This document shows, one piece after another, positions 1-6,221 of a stretch of 9,045 nt of DNA (position 1 is its first letter; every line of letters starts with the position of its first letter). Both the position numbers and the translations under genes were made by a program. Under the pieces are notes generated by a model. It was not told the DNA's origin and ran no database searches. It saw nothing but the letters and a program-made list of their open reading frames with translations. Origin of the DNA: CALAED01 sp937891035 (GTDB taxonomy: Bacteria; Actinomycetota; Actinomycetes; Streptosporangiales; Streptosporangiaceae); assembly GCA_035642125.1 (NCBI GenBank), contig DASQSZ010000097.1, positions 1 through 9,045 on the forward strand. Reading direction: 5' to 3'.

Positions 1-837
1 GGGAAAGGGCAGCCGCCGCGCCTGCAACAGCCACAGCTCACTGCGGTCGTCGACCAGCCATTCGAGATCTAGTGGCGAATCGGCCGCGCGTTCCAGAGCC
101 AACGACCACGCCACGAGCTCATTGGCATGAGTGGCATGGAACGCTCCTTCTGGAAAATCCGAGAGCGTTCGCGACCGTTTGTCGACGACGCGGGTTTTGG
201 CCGCCACCCGGCCCCCAACCACATCGGCCGGAGAGCCTTCGGCCCATTCGATGAGGATCGCGGTTGCGTCCTCCGTCCCGGGCAGGAGCGTATAGACGGC
301 ACCGCCCGCGACCGACGTTGGAGCGTACTGCACGATAACCGCCATCCCGAGCTCATGCACCGGCAGGCCGTTCACCCGGCGGTAAGCAAGGGCCTCAGGG
401 GTGAAGGCGGAGGCCCAGACGCGCAGGATCGCGGCCGGCAGGTCGTCGACAGAACCGATCCCCACTTCGCTGCTATAGATGCCTGGCGAGATCGCCTCGG
501 CGGTGTCCTCGCTCACAAACGACGAACGAACCGCAAACAATGGTCGGTCGGCCGCGCCGGTAGGTAGGGACAGGGCCTGGGCTCGAATCTCACCGACGAG
601 GTCATGCGGGAACTCAAGGCTGGCAATTAATGCGGGCAGGTCCTTGGACTCGCGCATTCCCCGGAGCTGCGGCGTGAGAGTCTGACGCATCGCGGAGATG
701 GTGACACAGAACGACGGTGGACAGGGAGCGCCCTGGTCGAAGAGCAGGCCCAGCCCTTTGGCCTTGCCGCCGATCTCCTCGGTCGATGTTCGGTTGTAGT
801 CGCTGTCCCAGACGACGATCCGTCCACCAAATGTCAC
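1..837 (-). CDS. PEP synthase / PPDK N-terminal ATP-grasp domain protein (C-terminus outside window)
   Basis: Reading from GTG at 837 gives 279 codons open to the window edge. The protein matches the ATP-binding N-terminal domain of phosphoenolpyruvate synthase, pyruvate phosphate dikinase and rifampin phosphotransferase. Visible landmarks are the Gly-rich entry GGKAKGLGLL (23-32) followed by APCPPSF, the VRSS motif (103-106), the AVIVQY...VAGGAVYT strand pair (166-183), VVGGRV (206-211), and the domain-closing DLEWLVDD...LWLLQAR (257-274). These retain the Glu and Gln/Arg expected at the nucleotide site. In the family this domain uses ATP to phosphorylate a histidine on a swivelling domain, which then phosphorylates the substrate. 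That later part, if present, lies left of position 1. The GTG overlaps the TAG stop of the upstream ThiC-like gene by one base, and AAGGGGGG lies just before it, so translation is probably coupled. The domain is certain; the substrate is unknown. Confidence 0.86.
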   Translation of the reverse strand, partial: MTFGGRIVVWDSDYNRTSTEEIGGKAKGLGLLFDQGAPCPPSFCVTISAMRQTLTPQLRGMRESKDLPALIASLEFPHDLVGEIRAQALSLPTGAADRPLFAVRSSFVSEDTAEAISPGIYSSEVGIGSVDDLPAAILRVWASAFTPEALAYRRVNGLPVHELGMAVIVQYAPTSVAGGAVYTLLPGTEDATAILIEWAEGSPADVVGGRVAAKTRVVDKRSRTLSDFPEGAFHATHANELVAWSLALERAADSPLDLEWLVDDRSELWLLQARRLPFP

Positions 838-2186
838 TACACGCCCCCCTTGAGTGCGACCTTTCTCCGCACCAGCGGGCATGCACCCGAGCACATCGTG
901 CAGGCCTGCCCCTCGTGGTAGCCGAGCCGGTCGAGCAAAGCGACGGCGTCATCACGGTGTATGGCGTGGTGCGCCATGGCCGCCCAGTCATTGCGGTTAC
1001 GAGCCTCGGAAAGCTTGGCGTCCTGGCTGAGGTCACCATGGCAGCTCACCGCCGCGGCGTGCAGCGCGATCTGGAAGTACTTGACCGCCTGCGTGATGTC
1101 GTCAACAGACGGTAGGTGGCAGTGCTCACCGGCGGTGACGCACGTGATCCAGGATGTCCCGTGCTGCGCTGCCGTTGTCGCTCCGATGGCGCCGACCACG
1201 TCGTCGTAGCCAATGCCGATGTCGGTCGGGGTCGGACCGAGCGCGCCGAACGGGGCGCCGTGCAGCTGGGACCGGCCAAGATCGCAGTACACGGGGATGA
1301 GGTTCAACGGCACATGGTTGACCAGCTCGACGGAGACCTTGACGCCGGCCTCCTGGGCCCGACGCACCAACTCCGCCTGAATGCCGACCTCCTCGAGGTG
1401 GGTCTCGTCCATGGCGTCGGCGATGCTGCCCGGCCGGTACGTACCTGCAAGACTCAGCGCCATCCCGCTGGAGCGGCAAACCGCAAGGATGTCGTCGAAG
1501 CTCTCGACATAGGGATTTTCCCGGTGGGCGCGGAGCTCGACCTCCGCCATCATGGCACCACCGCGGCTTGTGACCGGGATGACGCGCGCGCTGTCGCGCA
1601 CCCGCTGAGCCATCCCGCGTGATCCGGAGGCATGGATGACGGCGAAGTCGACGCCGTCTCGGGCCAGCCCTTCGATTACCCGCATAACGGCGGACTTGGC
1701 ATCTTCGCACTGGCGCAGGATGCGCCGGTGGATCTCGTAGGTCGGCACCGTCCCGAAGACGATGTCGAGCGACTCGAGAACCCGTTTCCGCAGCCGCGTG
1801 TCATCGTTCGTGGTGAGGTCGGTGAGGGTATGCACGCCCAGCGCATGCGCCCGTTCCGCCTTCGCATACTCGGTTTCGCTGTCGGTTGCTCCTGGCGTTA
1901 TTCCGATGATGACGCCTAACACTGGAGGATGGGGTCGACCCATCATGACTCCGGTGATGGCATGAGAATCGTTCTTCATCAGGTAGGAGACAGAATGGCT
2001 CGGCGGCAGGTGATCTCCGAACGTCATGGAATTCGCAGCTCCTTGCGGGCTCGGCGGGATCAGCTGCCGCAACGTACTGGTGTGGTTGACCTCGAGCGAC
2101 GATCCGATCTCGGCGTAAACTCCGGCACAGAGTACTTCAGACTCGGGCGCATTGGAAGCTGTCATCTCGGGCCATTCCATAGTCAT
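837..2186 (-). CDS. Diverged ThiC-family radical SAM enzyme (phosphomethylpyrimidine synthase-like)
   Basis: This 449-residue protein aligns by eye over most of its length with ThiC and its anaerobic paralogue BzaF (5-hydroxybenzimidazole synthase). Landmarks: GTVPTY (145-150), GVDFAVIHA (178-186), SRGG (207-210), RPGSIADA (251-258), HVPL (291-294), TDIGIGYDD (321-329), GEHCHLP (353-359) and a C-terminal cysteine cluster C429, C432, C436. His291 and His355 correspond to the ThiC zinc ligands, and the cysteines to the 4Fe-4S cluster that cleaves S-adenosylmethionine. Several signature motifs differ: the NANIG substrate motif is replaced by GVIIGITPG (91-99), GDG(L/I)RPG by AGTYRPG, and EGPGH by ELVNH. 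Its size fits short ThiC/BzaF rather than the roughly 550-600-residue actinobacterial ThiC. No TPP riboswitch elements (CUGAGA, or CUGG...CCAG with CG tail) are visible upstream. I infer a paralogue acting on AIR or a related nucleotide, not housekeeping thiamine synthesis. The start is uncertain; Met3 or Met8 are alternatives and none has a strong RBS. Confidence 0.87.
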   Translation of the reverse strand: MTMEWPEMTASNAPESEVLCAGVYAEIGSSLEVNHTSTLRQLIPPSPQGAANSMTFGDHLPPSHSVSYLMKNDSHAITGVMMGRPHPPVLGVIIGITPGATDSETEYAKAERAHALGVHTLTDLTTNDDTRLRKRVLESLDIVFGTVPTYEIHRRILRQCEDAKSAVMRVIEGLARDGVDFAVIHASGSRGMAQRVRDSARVIPVTSRGGAMMAEVELRAHRENPYVESFDDILAVCRSSGMALSLAGTYRPGSIADAMDETHLEEVGIQAELVRRAQEAGVKVSVELVNHVPLNLIPVYCDLGRSQLHGAPFGALGPTPTDIGIGYDDVVGAIGATTAAQHGTSWITCVTAGEHCHLPSVDDITQAVKYFQIALHAAAVSCHGDLSQDAKLSEARNRNDWAAMAHHAIHRDDAVALLDRLGYHEGQACTMCSGACPLVRRKVALKGGV

Positions 2187-2427
2187 TCGATGCCTGATTC
2201 GGTATCTGACGAGCTACGCCGACCGCGGCCTGGGAATGTTCCGCATAAATATGATCTAATGGATAACTGTACTGGCGTTCTCAACGCGCCTTGCTAGACC
2301 ACAACGGTACCACCCGAATCCCTTGCCTCGTTCGGGGGTATCCCTGGAACGGGCGTCCATAGCAGACCACTTCGACCGGATTGAGTGGGAGCGGTGACGT
2401 CCACGCTGTGAAGCCGTGGAGGTGGCA
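2187..2427. promoter_or_regulatory. Divergent promoter region between ThiC-like gene and amidase gene
   Basis: This 241-base spacer lies between divergent starts. It holds the only clearly AT-rich patch of the left half (2243-2268, with AAATATGATCTAATGG inside). On the minus strand a TTGAGA (2280-2285) lies about 18 bases before ATTAGA, a possible but weak promoter for the ThiC-like gene. A small perfect dyad GCGTT-CTC-AACGC sits at 2275-2287. No convincing -10/-35 pair is seen for the plus strand. No TPP riboswitch consensus is visible on either strand. Confidence 0.5.
2327..2353. promoter_or_regulatory. Imperfect dyad upstream of amidase gene, possible operator or leader hairpin
   Basis: CGTTC at 2329-2333 is complemented by GAACG at 2347-2351. 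The inner bases 2336-2338 (GGG) pair with 2342-2344 (CCC) around a TAT loop, with one G-G mismatch and one G-T between the two stems. A C-G pair at 2327/2353 extends it. It ends about 75 bases before the amidase ATG. It could be an operator or a 5' leader hairpin; no regulator is identified. Confidence 0.35.
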
Positions 2428-3351
2428 ATGAAAACGTCATACCTGGAGCCGGATGACCGGACGCTGCATGGCCACTTCTCACCTGATTTCACTCCAGTGC
2501 TCACCATTGATCCCGGCGATTCGGTACGGTTCAGCACCCTCGACGCCTGGTGGTCAAGCGGTCCGTACACCGGCGGGACCATCGACGAGCGCCCCCGCGT
2601 CCCGCAATACAAGGACGGTTACGGGCACGCTCTCATCGGTCCGGTCGAGGTGCGGGGCGCGCGGCCTGGCATGGTGCTGACGGTACGGATCGATGCCGTC
2701 ATCCCGGGGACCTGGGGCACCTGCGCCGAGCCGCAGGGCGAGCTGAACGCCCGGTACGGCATCGAGGGCAAGGCCGCAGTGCACGCATGGGATCTCGACC
2801 CCGTCTCAATGACGGGCCGCAACCAGCATGGCCATACAGTGGCACTACGACCGTTTCTCGGCGTGCTGGGCATGCCGCCTGCGGAGCCGGGCCTGCACCC
2901 CACCTTCCCGCCGCGGTGGCATGGAGGAAACCTCGACTGCAAAGAGCTCATCGCCGGGAGTACCCTCTACCTGCCAATCTCGGTCGAGGGGGCGCTGTTT
3001 TCCGCGGGCGATGGACACGCCGCTCAAGGTGACGGAGAGGTGAGCGGCACCGCGATCGAGTGTCCGATGGAACGCGTGGATCTGACCTTCGATCTACGCC
3101 ACGACTGGACGTTTGACGGGCCGGTAGCGCGCACTCCCGCAGGATGGGTGACCATGGGGCTGGCAGACGATCTCGACGCGGCCACGCAGCGAGCGCTGGA
3201 ATCGATGTTCGCCCTCATCGAGCGGCTCCATGGCGTGCCGCGCGCGGACGCCGTGATGCTGGCCAGTGTTGCGGTCGATCTCCGCATCACCCAGATCGTG
3301 AACGGCGTCGTCGGGGTGCATGCCGTCCTGCCCCCCGGCGCGATCCGCTGA
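2428..3351 (+). CDS. Acetamidase/formamidase family protein (FmdA/AmdA)
   Basis: This 307-residue protein has the full length of the FmdA/AmdA family, cytosolic zinc-type hydrolases that release ammonia from formamide or short aliphatic amides. Visible family motifs: the PGDSVRFSTLDAW strand near the N-terminus, GHALIGPVEVRGARPGMVL, PFLGVLGMPPAEPG, RWHGGNLDCKEL with STLYLPISVEGALFSAGDGHAAQGDGEVSGTAIE, and the C-terminal SVAVDLRITQIVNGVVGVHAVLP. All core His, Asp and Glu blocks appear intact. I start it at ATG 2428 because GGAGGT at 2418-2423 lies five to six bases before it; an in-frame GTG at 2416 has no such support. It is transcribed away from the ThiC-like gene and may share its promoter region. 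The substrate cannot be told from sequence; formamide, acetamide or a pathway amide are all possible. Confidence 0.93.
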   Translation: MKTSYLEPDDRTLHGHFSPDFTPVLTIDPGDSVRFSTLDAWWSSGPYTGGTIDERPRVPQYKDGYGHALIGPVEVRGARPGMVLTVRIDAVIPGTWGTCAEPQGELNARYGIEGKAAVHAWDLDPVSMTGRNQHGHTVALRPFLGVLGMPPAEPGLHPTFPPRWHGGNLDCKELIAGSTLYLPISVEGALFSAGDGHAAQGDGEVSGTAIECPMERVDLTFDLRHDWTFDGPVARTPAGWVTMGLADDLDAATQRALESMFALIERLHGVPRADAVMLASVAVDLRITQIVNGVVGVHAVLPPGAIR

Positions 3352-3482
3352 CCGGTCTCACCGATCACGGGGGTCGCCGCGCTCGTCGCGGTCCTCGACC
3401 TAGACGCCGCTACGACAATGGCTCGGCCGAGCTTCGCCGCGTGGGCCGAACCCGCCACCAAGGCGCCCTGGTTCGCCGGCGA

Positions 3483-3506
3483 GGAGGCGAGCACGAATTC
3501 GCCTCC
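3483..3506. terminator. Hairpin in convergent spacer, candidate bidirectional terminator
   Basis: GGAGGCGA (3483-3490) and TCGCCTCC (3499-3506) form a perfect 8-bp stem with an 8-base loop. It lies in the 212-base spacer between the converging amidase gene and the cyclase-like gene. There is no T-tract on either side, so it is at best a non-canonical actinomycete-type terminator. Nothing else is seen in the spacer. Confidence 0.35.
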
Positions 3507-3563
3507 GTTCCGGCGGCGCGGATCAAATCGCGCCCGCCGGGACGGATGGACCGGGGGTGCGGA

Positions 3564-4571
3564 TCACCGGCTCAGGCCGTGCGGCGACCCCGGCCGGCCA
3601 CGGGCGCGGGAGGTCCGCGTCCGCAACCGGATGTGATCGTGGGCCGCCGCCGCGCCGTCCATGACCTGAGCGGGCGGCGGCGAAAGCCAGATCCGGCAGC
3701 GGTCGCGCGTCTCCTTGACGTCGACGTCGATGGCCAGGAACGCGTCCGGATCCATCGCGCTGGAGCTGCTGCGGATGACCTCTTGATAGAGGGTCGGGGA
3801 GACGATCAGGACGAAGGCGCCGCCGCGGTCGGCGAACAAGACCTTGAGAGCGGGCGCGTTGAGCATGCGGAACAGCTGGATGACCGCCTTGCCCGACACG
3901 CCATGCGCGTCGCGGATGACGTACCCGGCGTTGACCGCCATCCGCAGCCGGATCTGCGCCGCGGGGCTGGCCGCCTTGTTGTGCGTACGGATCCCCGTAC
4001 GCAGGTGCGCGACGAGCGCGTCGAGCAGGGCCGTCTCGCCGACTCCCGGTGTGACCACGAGGATCCCGTCGCCGCGATCCTCGTGGTGGCAGGCCGCCCA
4101 TGAAATGCCGGCGGACGCGCAGGAATCCTCGACGATCCGGTAGAGCGCGCCGCGCAGGTAGAGCTGAATATCAGGATCGCGGTCGCCGAAAGCCGCGATG
4201 TCGACGGCGAACATGGGCACGTGCCTGGGTTGGCCCCCGGCGAGCGGGGAGGCCGCCACTTGCCGCTCCTCCGAAGGGCTGTCGTCACGATACATAGGAA
4301 CCTTTTCGCGAGTGAGTTGGGTTTCCGTGCGATGGTCGTCGGCCCAAAAGTCGATTAACTGGTCGACGGTCATGTCGTGCATCAGCGGCGCCTGGTCGAG
4401 GCGCCGTCCGGTGTCGAGCATCCACCGCGTGGTCAGCGCGACGCCGATGACGACTTCGTCGGGTGACTGCGGGCCATGGACGAACGGCGGTCGCGTCCCC
4501 GTCCGGACAGCGTCCGTGCGCGTCGCCGCGCGCACCGTACAGGTGCGCGACGTGGCGGATATCGACGACAT
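3564..4571 (-). CDS. Stand-alone class III nucleotidyl cyclase-like domain protein
   Basis: The 335-residue protein has one recognisable domain from about 115 to 300: VPMFAVDIAAFGDRD (118-132), EDRGDGILVV (164-173) and IRLRMAVNAGYV (207-218). These correspond to the first metal Asp block, the GDG block with the second metal Asp, and the (V/I)R(I/M)AVxxG strand of class III adenylate/guanylate cyclases. Asp124 and Asp168 would be the metal ligands. No membrane segment, HAMP, GAF or other sensor domain is seen; residues 1-115 are polar with one helical stretch (38-80), and the last 35 residues are basic. Such lone cyclase-like proteins are common, uncharacterised genes in actinomycetes, and catalysis is unproven. 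I chose ATG 4571 with AAGGG seven bases upstream. A TTG at 4661 would extend the frame but overlaps the likely -10 element. Confidence 0.72.
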   Translation of the reverse strand: MSSISATSRTCTVRAATRTDAVRTGTRPPFVHGPQSPDEVVIGVALTTRWMLDTGRRLDQAPLMHDMTVDQLIDFWADDHRTETQLTREKVPMYRDDSPSEERQVAASPLAGGQPRHVPMFAVDIAAFGDRDPDIQLYLRGALYRIVEDSCASAGISWAACHHEDRGDGILVVTPGVGETALLDALVAHLRTGIRTHNKAASPAAQIRLRMAVNAGYVIRDAHGVSGKAVIQLFRMLNAPALKVLFADRGGAFVLIVSPTLYQEVIRSSSSAMDPDAFLAIDVDVKETRDRCRIWLSPPPAQVMDGAAAAHDHIRLRTRTSRARGRPGSPHGLSR

Positions 4572-4888
4572 CGGACGGCCCTTGTTCTCATAGCGGAGCG
4601 GGGATACGGGGTACGCAGACTGCCCCCGGTGAGCACGATGGCGACTTTTCGCTCTATACAAGGGCTTAACTGGGCAATCGGGATTGATCCGAGCAGGTCA
4701 GAGCGGCGACGAAGGGGTCCGAAGCTGATCGAACCGCAGAGCGCTCTCGCGGTGATTCCGAACGGCGGGGACCTGCCGGAGACGTCGTTGGCAAGCCGCC
4801 CTCCGGCCGGCCCGAGGCGGTACGGACAGGAGGGCGTGGTGCGGAGAAGGAGGGAGGGCAGTCCAGGTGGGCGCGCGGCAGCGCCCAG
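4572..4888. other. Intergenic region upstream of cyclase-like gene
   Basis: This 317-base gap separates two minus-strand genes. It holds a GC-rich stem, CCGCC(C)TC at 4796-4803 with GAGGCGG at 4814-4820, about 70 bases past the stop of the upstream gene. That could be a U-tract-less terminator. A possible promoter lies near 4655. No credible gene is seen; open frames here have the codon pattern of chance GC-rich ORFs. Confidence 0.5.
4653..4682 (-). promoter_or_regulatory. Possible promoter of the cyclase-like gene
   Basis: TATAGA on the minus strand (4658 to 4653) matches a sigma-70-type -10 hexamer. It lies about 80 bases before the chosen ATG in a locally AT-richer patch. The -35 region is poor: ATTGCC/CGATTG lies 15-16 bases upstream. 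It supports the 4571 start over the TTG at 4661. Confidence 0.35.
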
Positions 4889-5189
4889 TCAGCCACCAGT
4901 GGCCGCGGCTCCGCGCGTCTCGTTCGCGGCGTGAGCGGCCACCCGTGCGGGCGCCGGGATCAAGGCCGTCGGCGGGACGCGGCCGGACCTCCGCAACGCT
5001 TCCAGGCGGATCTCGGCCCGGGTCTCCCCTTGGCGGGCGGCGACGGCGAGCCAGCGTACGGCCTGCTGTTCGTCACCGTGGCCAAACAGCCGGTCGGCGA
5101 TCTTGATCGACGCGGCGGGCAGCCCGCACCGCGCGGCGCACTCGTAGAACGCCAGCGCCGCCGCCCAGCGGTCGTCGCTCGCCGCCCGC
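4889..5189 (-). pseudogene. Detached C-terminal Sel1/TPR-like segment of the HTH protein (frameshifted)
   Basis: From about 5189 the repeat protein of the upstream frame continues in another minus-strand frame to a stop at 4889. It reads ASDDRWAAALAFYECAARCG, then LPAASIKIADRLFG, then DEQQAVRWLAVAARQGETRAEIRL, the helix-pair pattern of Sel1/TPR-like repeats. Joined to the N-terminal part by removing one G (a C on the plus strand at 5185-5187), it gives EAAASDDRW and a single protein of about 443 residues. Whether the extra base is a real mutation or a sequencing error cannot be decided here. An ATG at 5221 in this frame is unlikely to be a true start. Confidence 0.7.
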
Positions 5190-6221
5190 TTCGGCCAGTT
5201 CGGCGGCGTGGCCGGCGGCATCCAGCCGATCCAGGCATCCGGGGTTCGCGTCGAGGAGGGCGAGCGCGTCGCGATGTCCGGCGGCGCCCGCGTAGATCAG
5301 CAATCGCTGTGCCTCCGCGTCGCCGTCCACCGATTCGACGCCGAGCAGCAGCACTGCCACTCGATAGACGGCGTCGATCACCCCCGCCTGCGCGTGCGCG
5401 AGCAGGCCGCTCCCGTACGACCCGTAGCCGGCGAGGTACTCGCGCAGCGCGGCCGCCAACCGCACCGGGACCGCCGACCTGGCGACGTCCGAGGCGCCGG
5501 CCGCCGCCGACGGTGAGGGGACGGCTACCGCGCAGCCGCCCGCGACGGCGGCGGTCACCGTACGGATGGCGGTGCCGGTGCCGCCGCGGCGCCCAGATGG
5601 CAGCCGGGCCGATGGGCCGGGCGGCGGCCCGGGCGGCGACTCTGGGGGCGGCTCGGGCGGCTCGGGCGGCTCGGGCGGCTCGGACGATCGATCAGATGGC
5701 CGGTCATCGGTCTGGCCGGACGGCCGGTCCGTGCCCCGGTCGTTCGTACGGGGGCGCGACGGCCGGGCGGCGGACCCGTGGGGGGGCGGCGCCGCCGGCT
5801 CAGACGGGCCCGCGGATCGGTCGCCGGACCCCGTCGCCGCGCGCCGCGTGCCGCCACCGGAGTTGCCCTTGCTCTGCGCCTCGATGAGCGTGCGCTGCCA
5901 GCCGGGCAAGGTGGCCACGCCGGGATCCTCACCGAAGGCGCCAAGCTCCCACGCCCGGCGCTGACAGGACAAGACGAACGCGGCGAGCCACTCGGCGGAC
6001 GGCAGGTTCTTGCGGCGCCCGGCGAGCACCTCGGATATCCCGCTGGGCGACAGGGTCGGCAGGTCGCGCTTGCGGTCCCCCTCCAGCGGATACAGGTCGT
6101 CGAGCCGGTTCGAGATCTCGGCGATGTCCTTGTAGTGCGGACTGCCGCAAGTGGCGTAGAAATCGTTCAACTGTTCGAGGAAGTCTTCTCGGGGGGAGCC
6201 ATCGGAGAGTCGATTGATCAT
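5073..6221 (-). CDS. HTH protein with Pro-rich linker and Sel1/TPR-like repeats (frame broken near its C-terminus)
   Basis: As read it is 382 residues. Residues 10-115 are a helical, XRE-like DNA-binding region of an actinomycete type: a helical start, LSPSGISEVLAGRRKNLPSAEWLAAFVLSCQRRA (57-90), and GWQRTLIEAQ. Residues 120-215 are low complexity, rich in Pro, Ser, Arg and Gly, with a (PPE) repeat at 182-195. A short hydrophobic stretch (218-236) might touch the membrane but is weak. Residues 255-345 carry Sel1/TPR-like helix pairs (AVYRVAVLLLG, AEAQRLLIYAGAAGHRDALALL). After about residue 345 the frame turns into an Arg/Gly-rich shadow, and the true continuation is in another frame down to 4889. 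The architecture suggests a regulator or protein-interaction scaffold; no partner is identified. The ATG at 6221 has only a weak RBS (GTGGCGG). Confidence 0.72.
   Translation of the reverse strand: MINRLSDGSPREDFLEQLNDFYATCGSPHYKDIAEISNRLDDLYPLEGDRKRDLPTLSPSGISEVLAGRRKNLPSAEWLAAFVLSCQRRAWELGAFGEDPGVATLPGWQRTLIEAQSKGNSGGGTRRAATGSGDRSAGPSEPAAPPPHGSAARPSRPRTNDRGTDRPSGQTDDRPSDRSSEPPEPPEPPEPPPESPPGPPPGPSARLPSGRRGGTGTAIRTVTAAVAGGCAVAVPSPSAAAGASDVARSAVPVRLAAALREYLAGYGSYGSGLLAHAQAGVIDAVYRVAVLLLGVESVDGDAEAQRLLIYAGAAGHRDALALLDANPGCLDRLDAAGHAAELAEAGGERRPLGGGAGVLRVRRAVRAARRVDQDRRPAVWPR
5646..5683. repeat. 9-bp tandem repeat, about 4 copies, encoding (PPE)n
   Basis: The unit CGGGCGGCT is repeated with period 9 over 38 bases inside the linker of the HTH protein. 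On the coding strand it reads GAG CCG CCC, giving a run of Pro-Pro-Glu. The period is a multiple of three, so changes in copy number would keep the frame. Confidence 0.85.

Noticed and set aside
127..567. Plus-strand open frame (146 codons)
   Set aside because: Antisense to the PPDK-type domain, which has clear family motifs on the minus strand.
2187..2427. TPP riboswitch expected before a thiC-type gene
   Set aside because: Consensus elements were looked for on both strands and not seen.
3144..4103. Long plus-strand open frame (319 codons)
   Set aside because: It runs through the amidase C-terminus and antisense to the cyclase-like gene; the translation is Arg/Gly/Pro-rich with no family pattern.
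4572..4661. TTG start at 4661 extending the cyclase-like protein by 30 residues
   Set aside because: The extension has no conserved look, the TTG overlaps a good -10 hexamer, and the ATG at 4571 has a plausible RBS.
4931..5887. Long plus-strand open frame (318 codons)
   Set aside because: Antisense to the HTH/Sel1-TPR gene, extremely Arg/Pro-rich, a typical shadow in GC-rich DNA.
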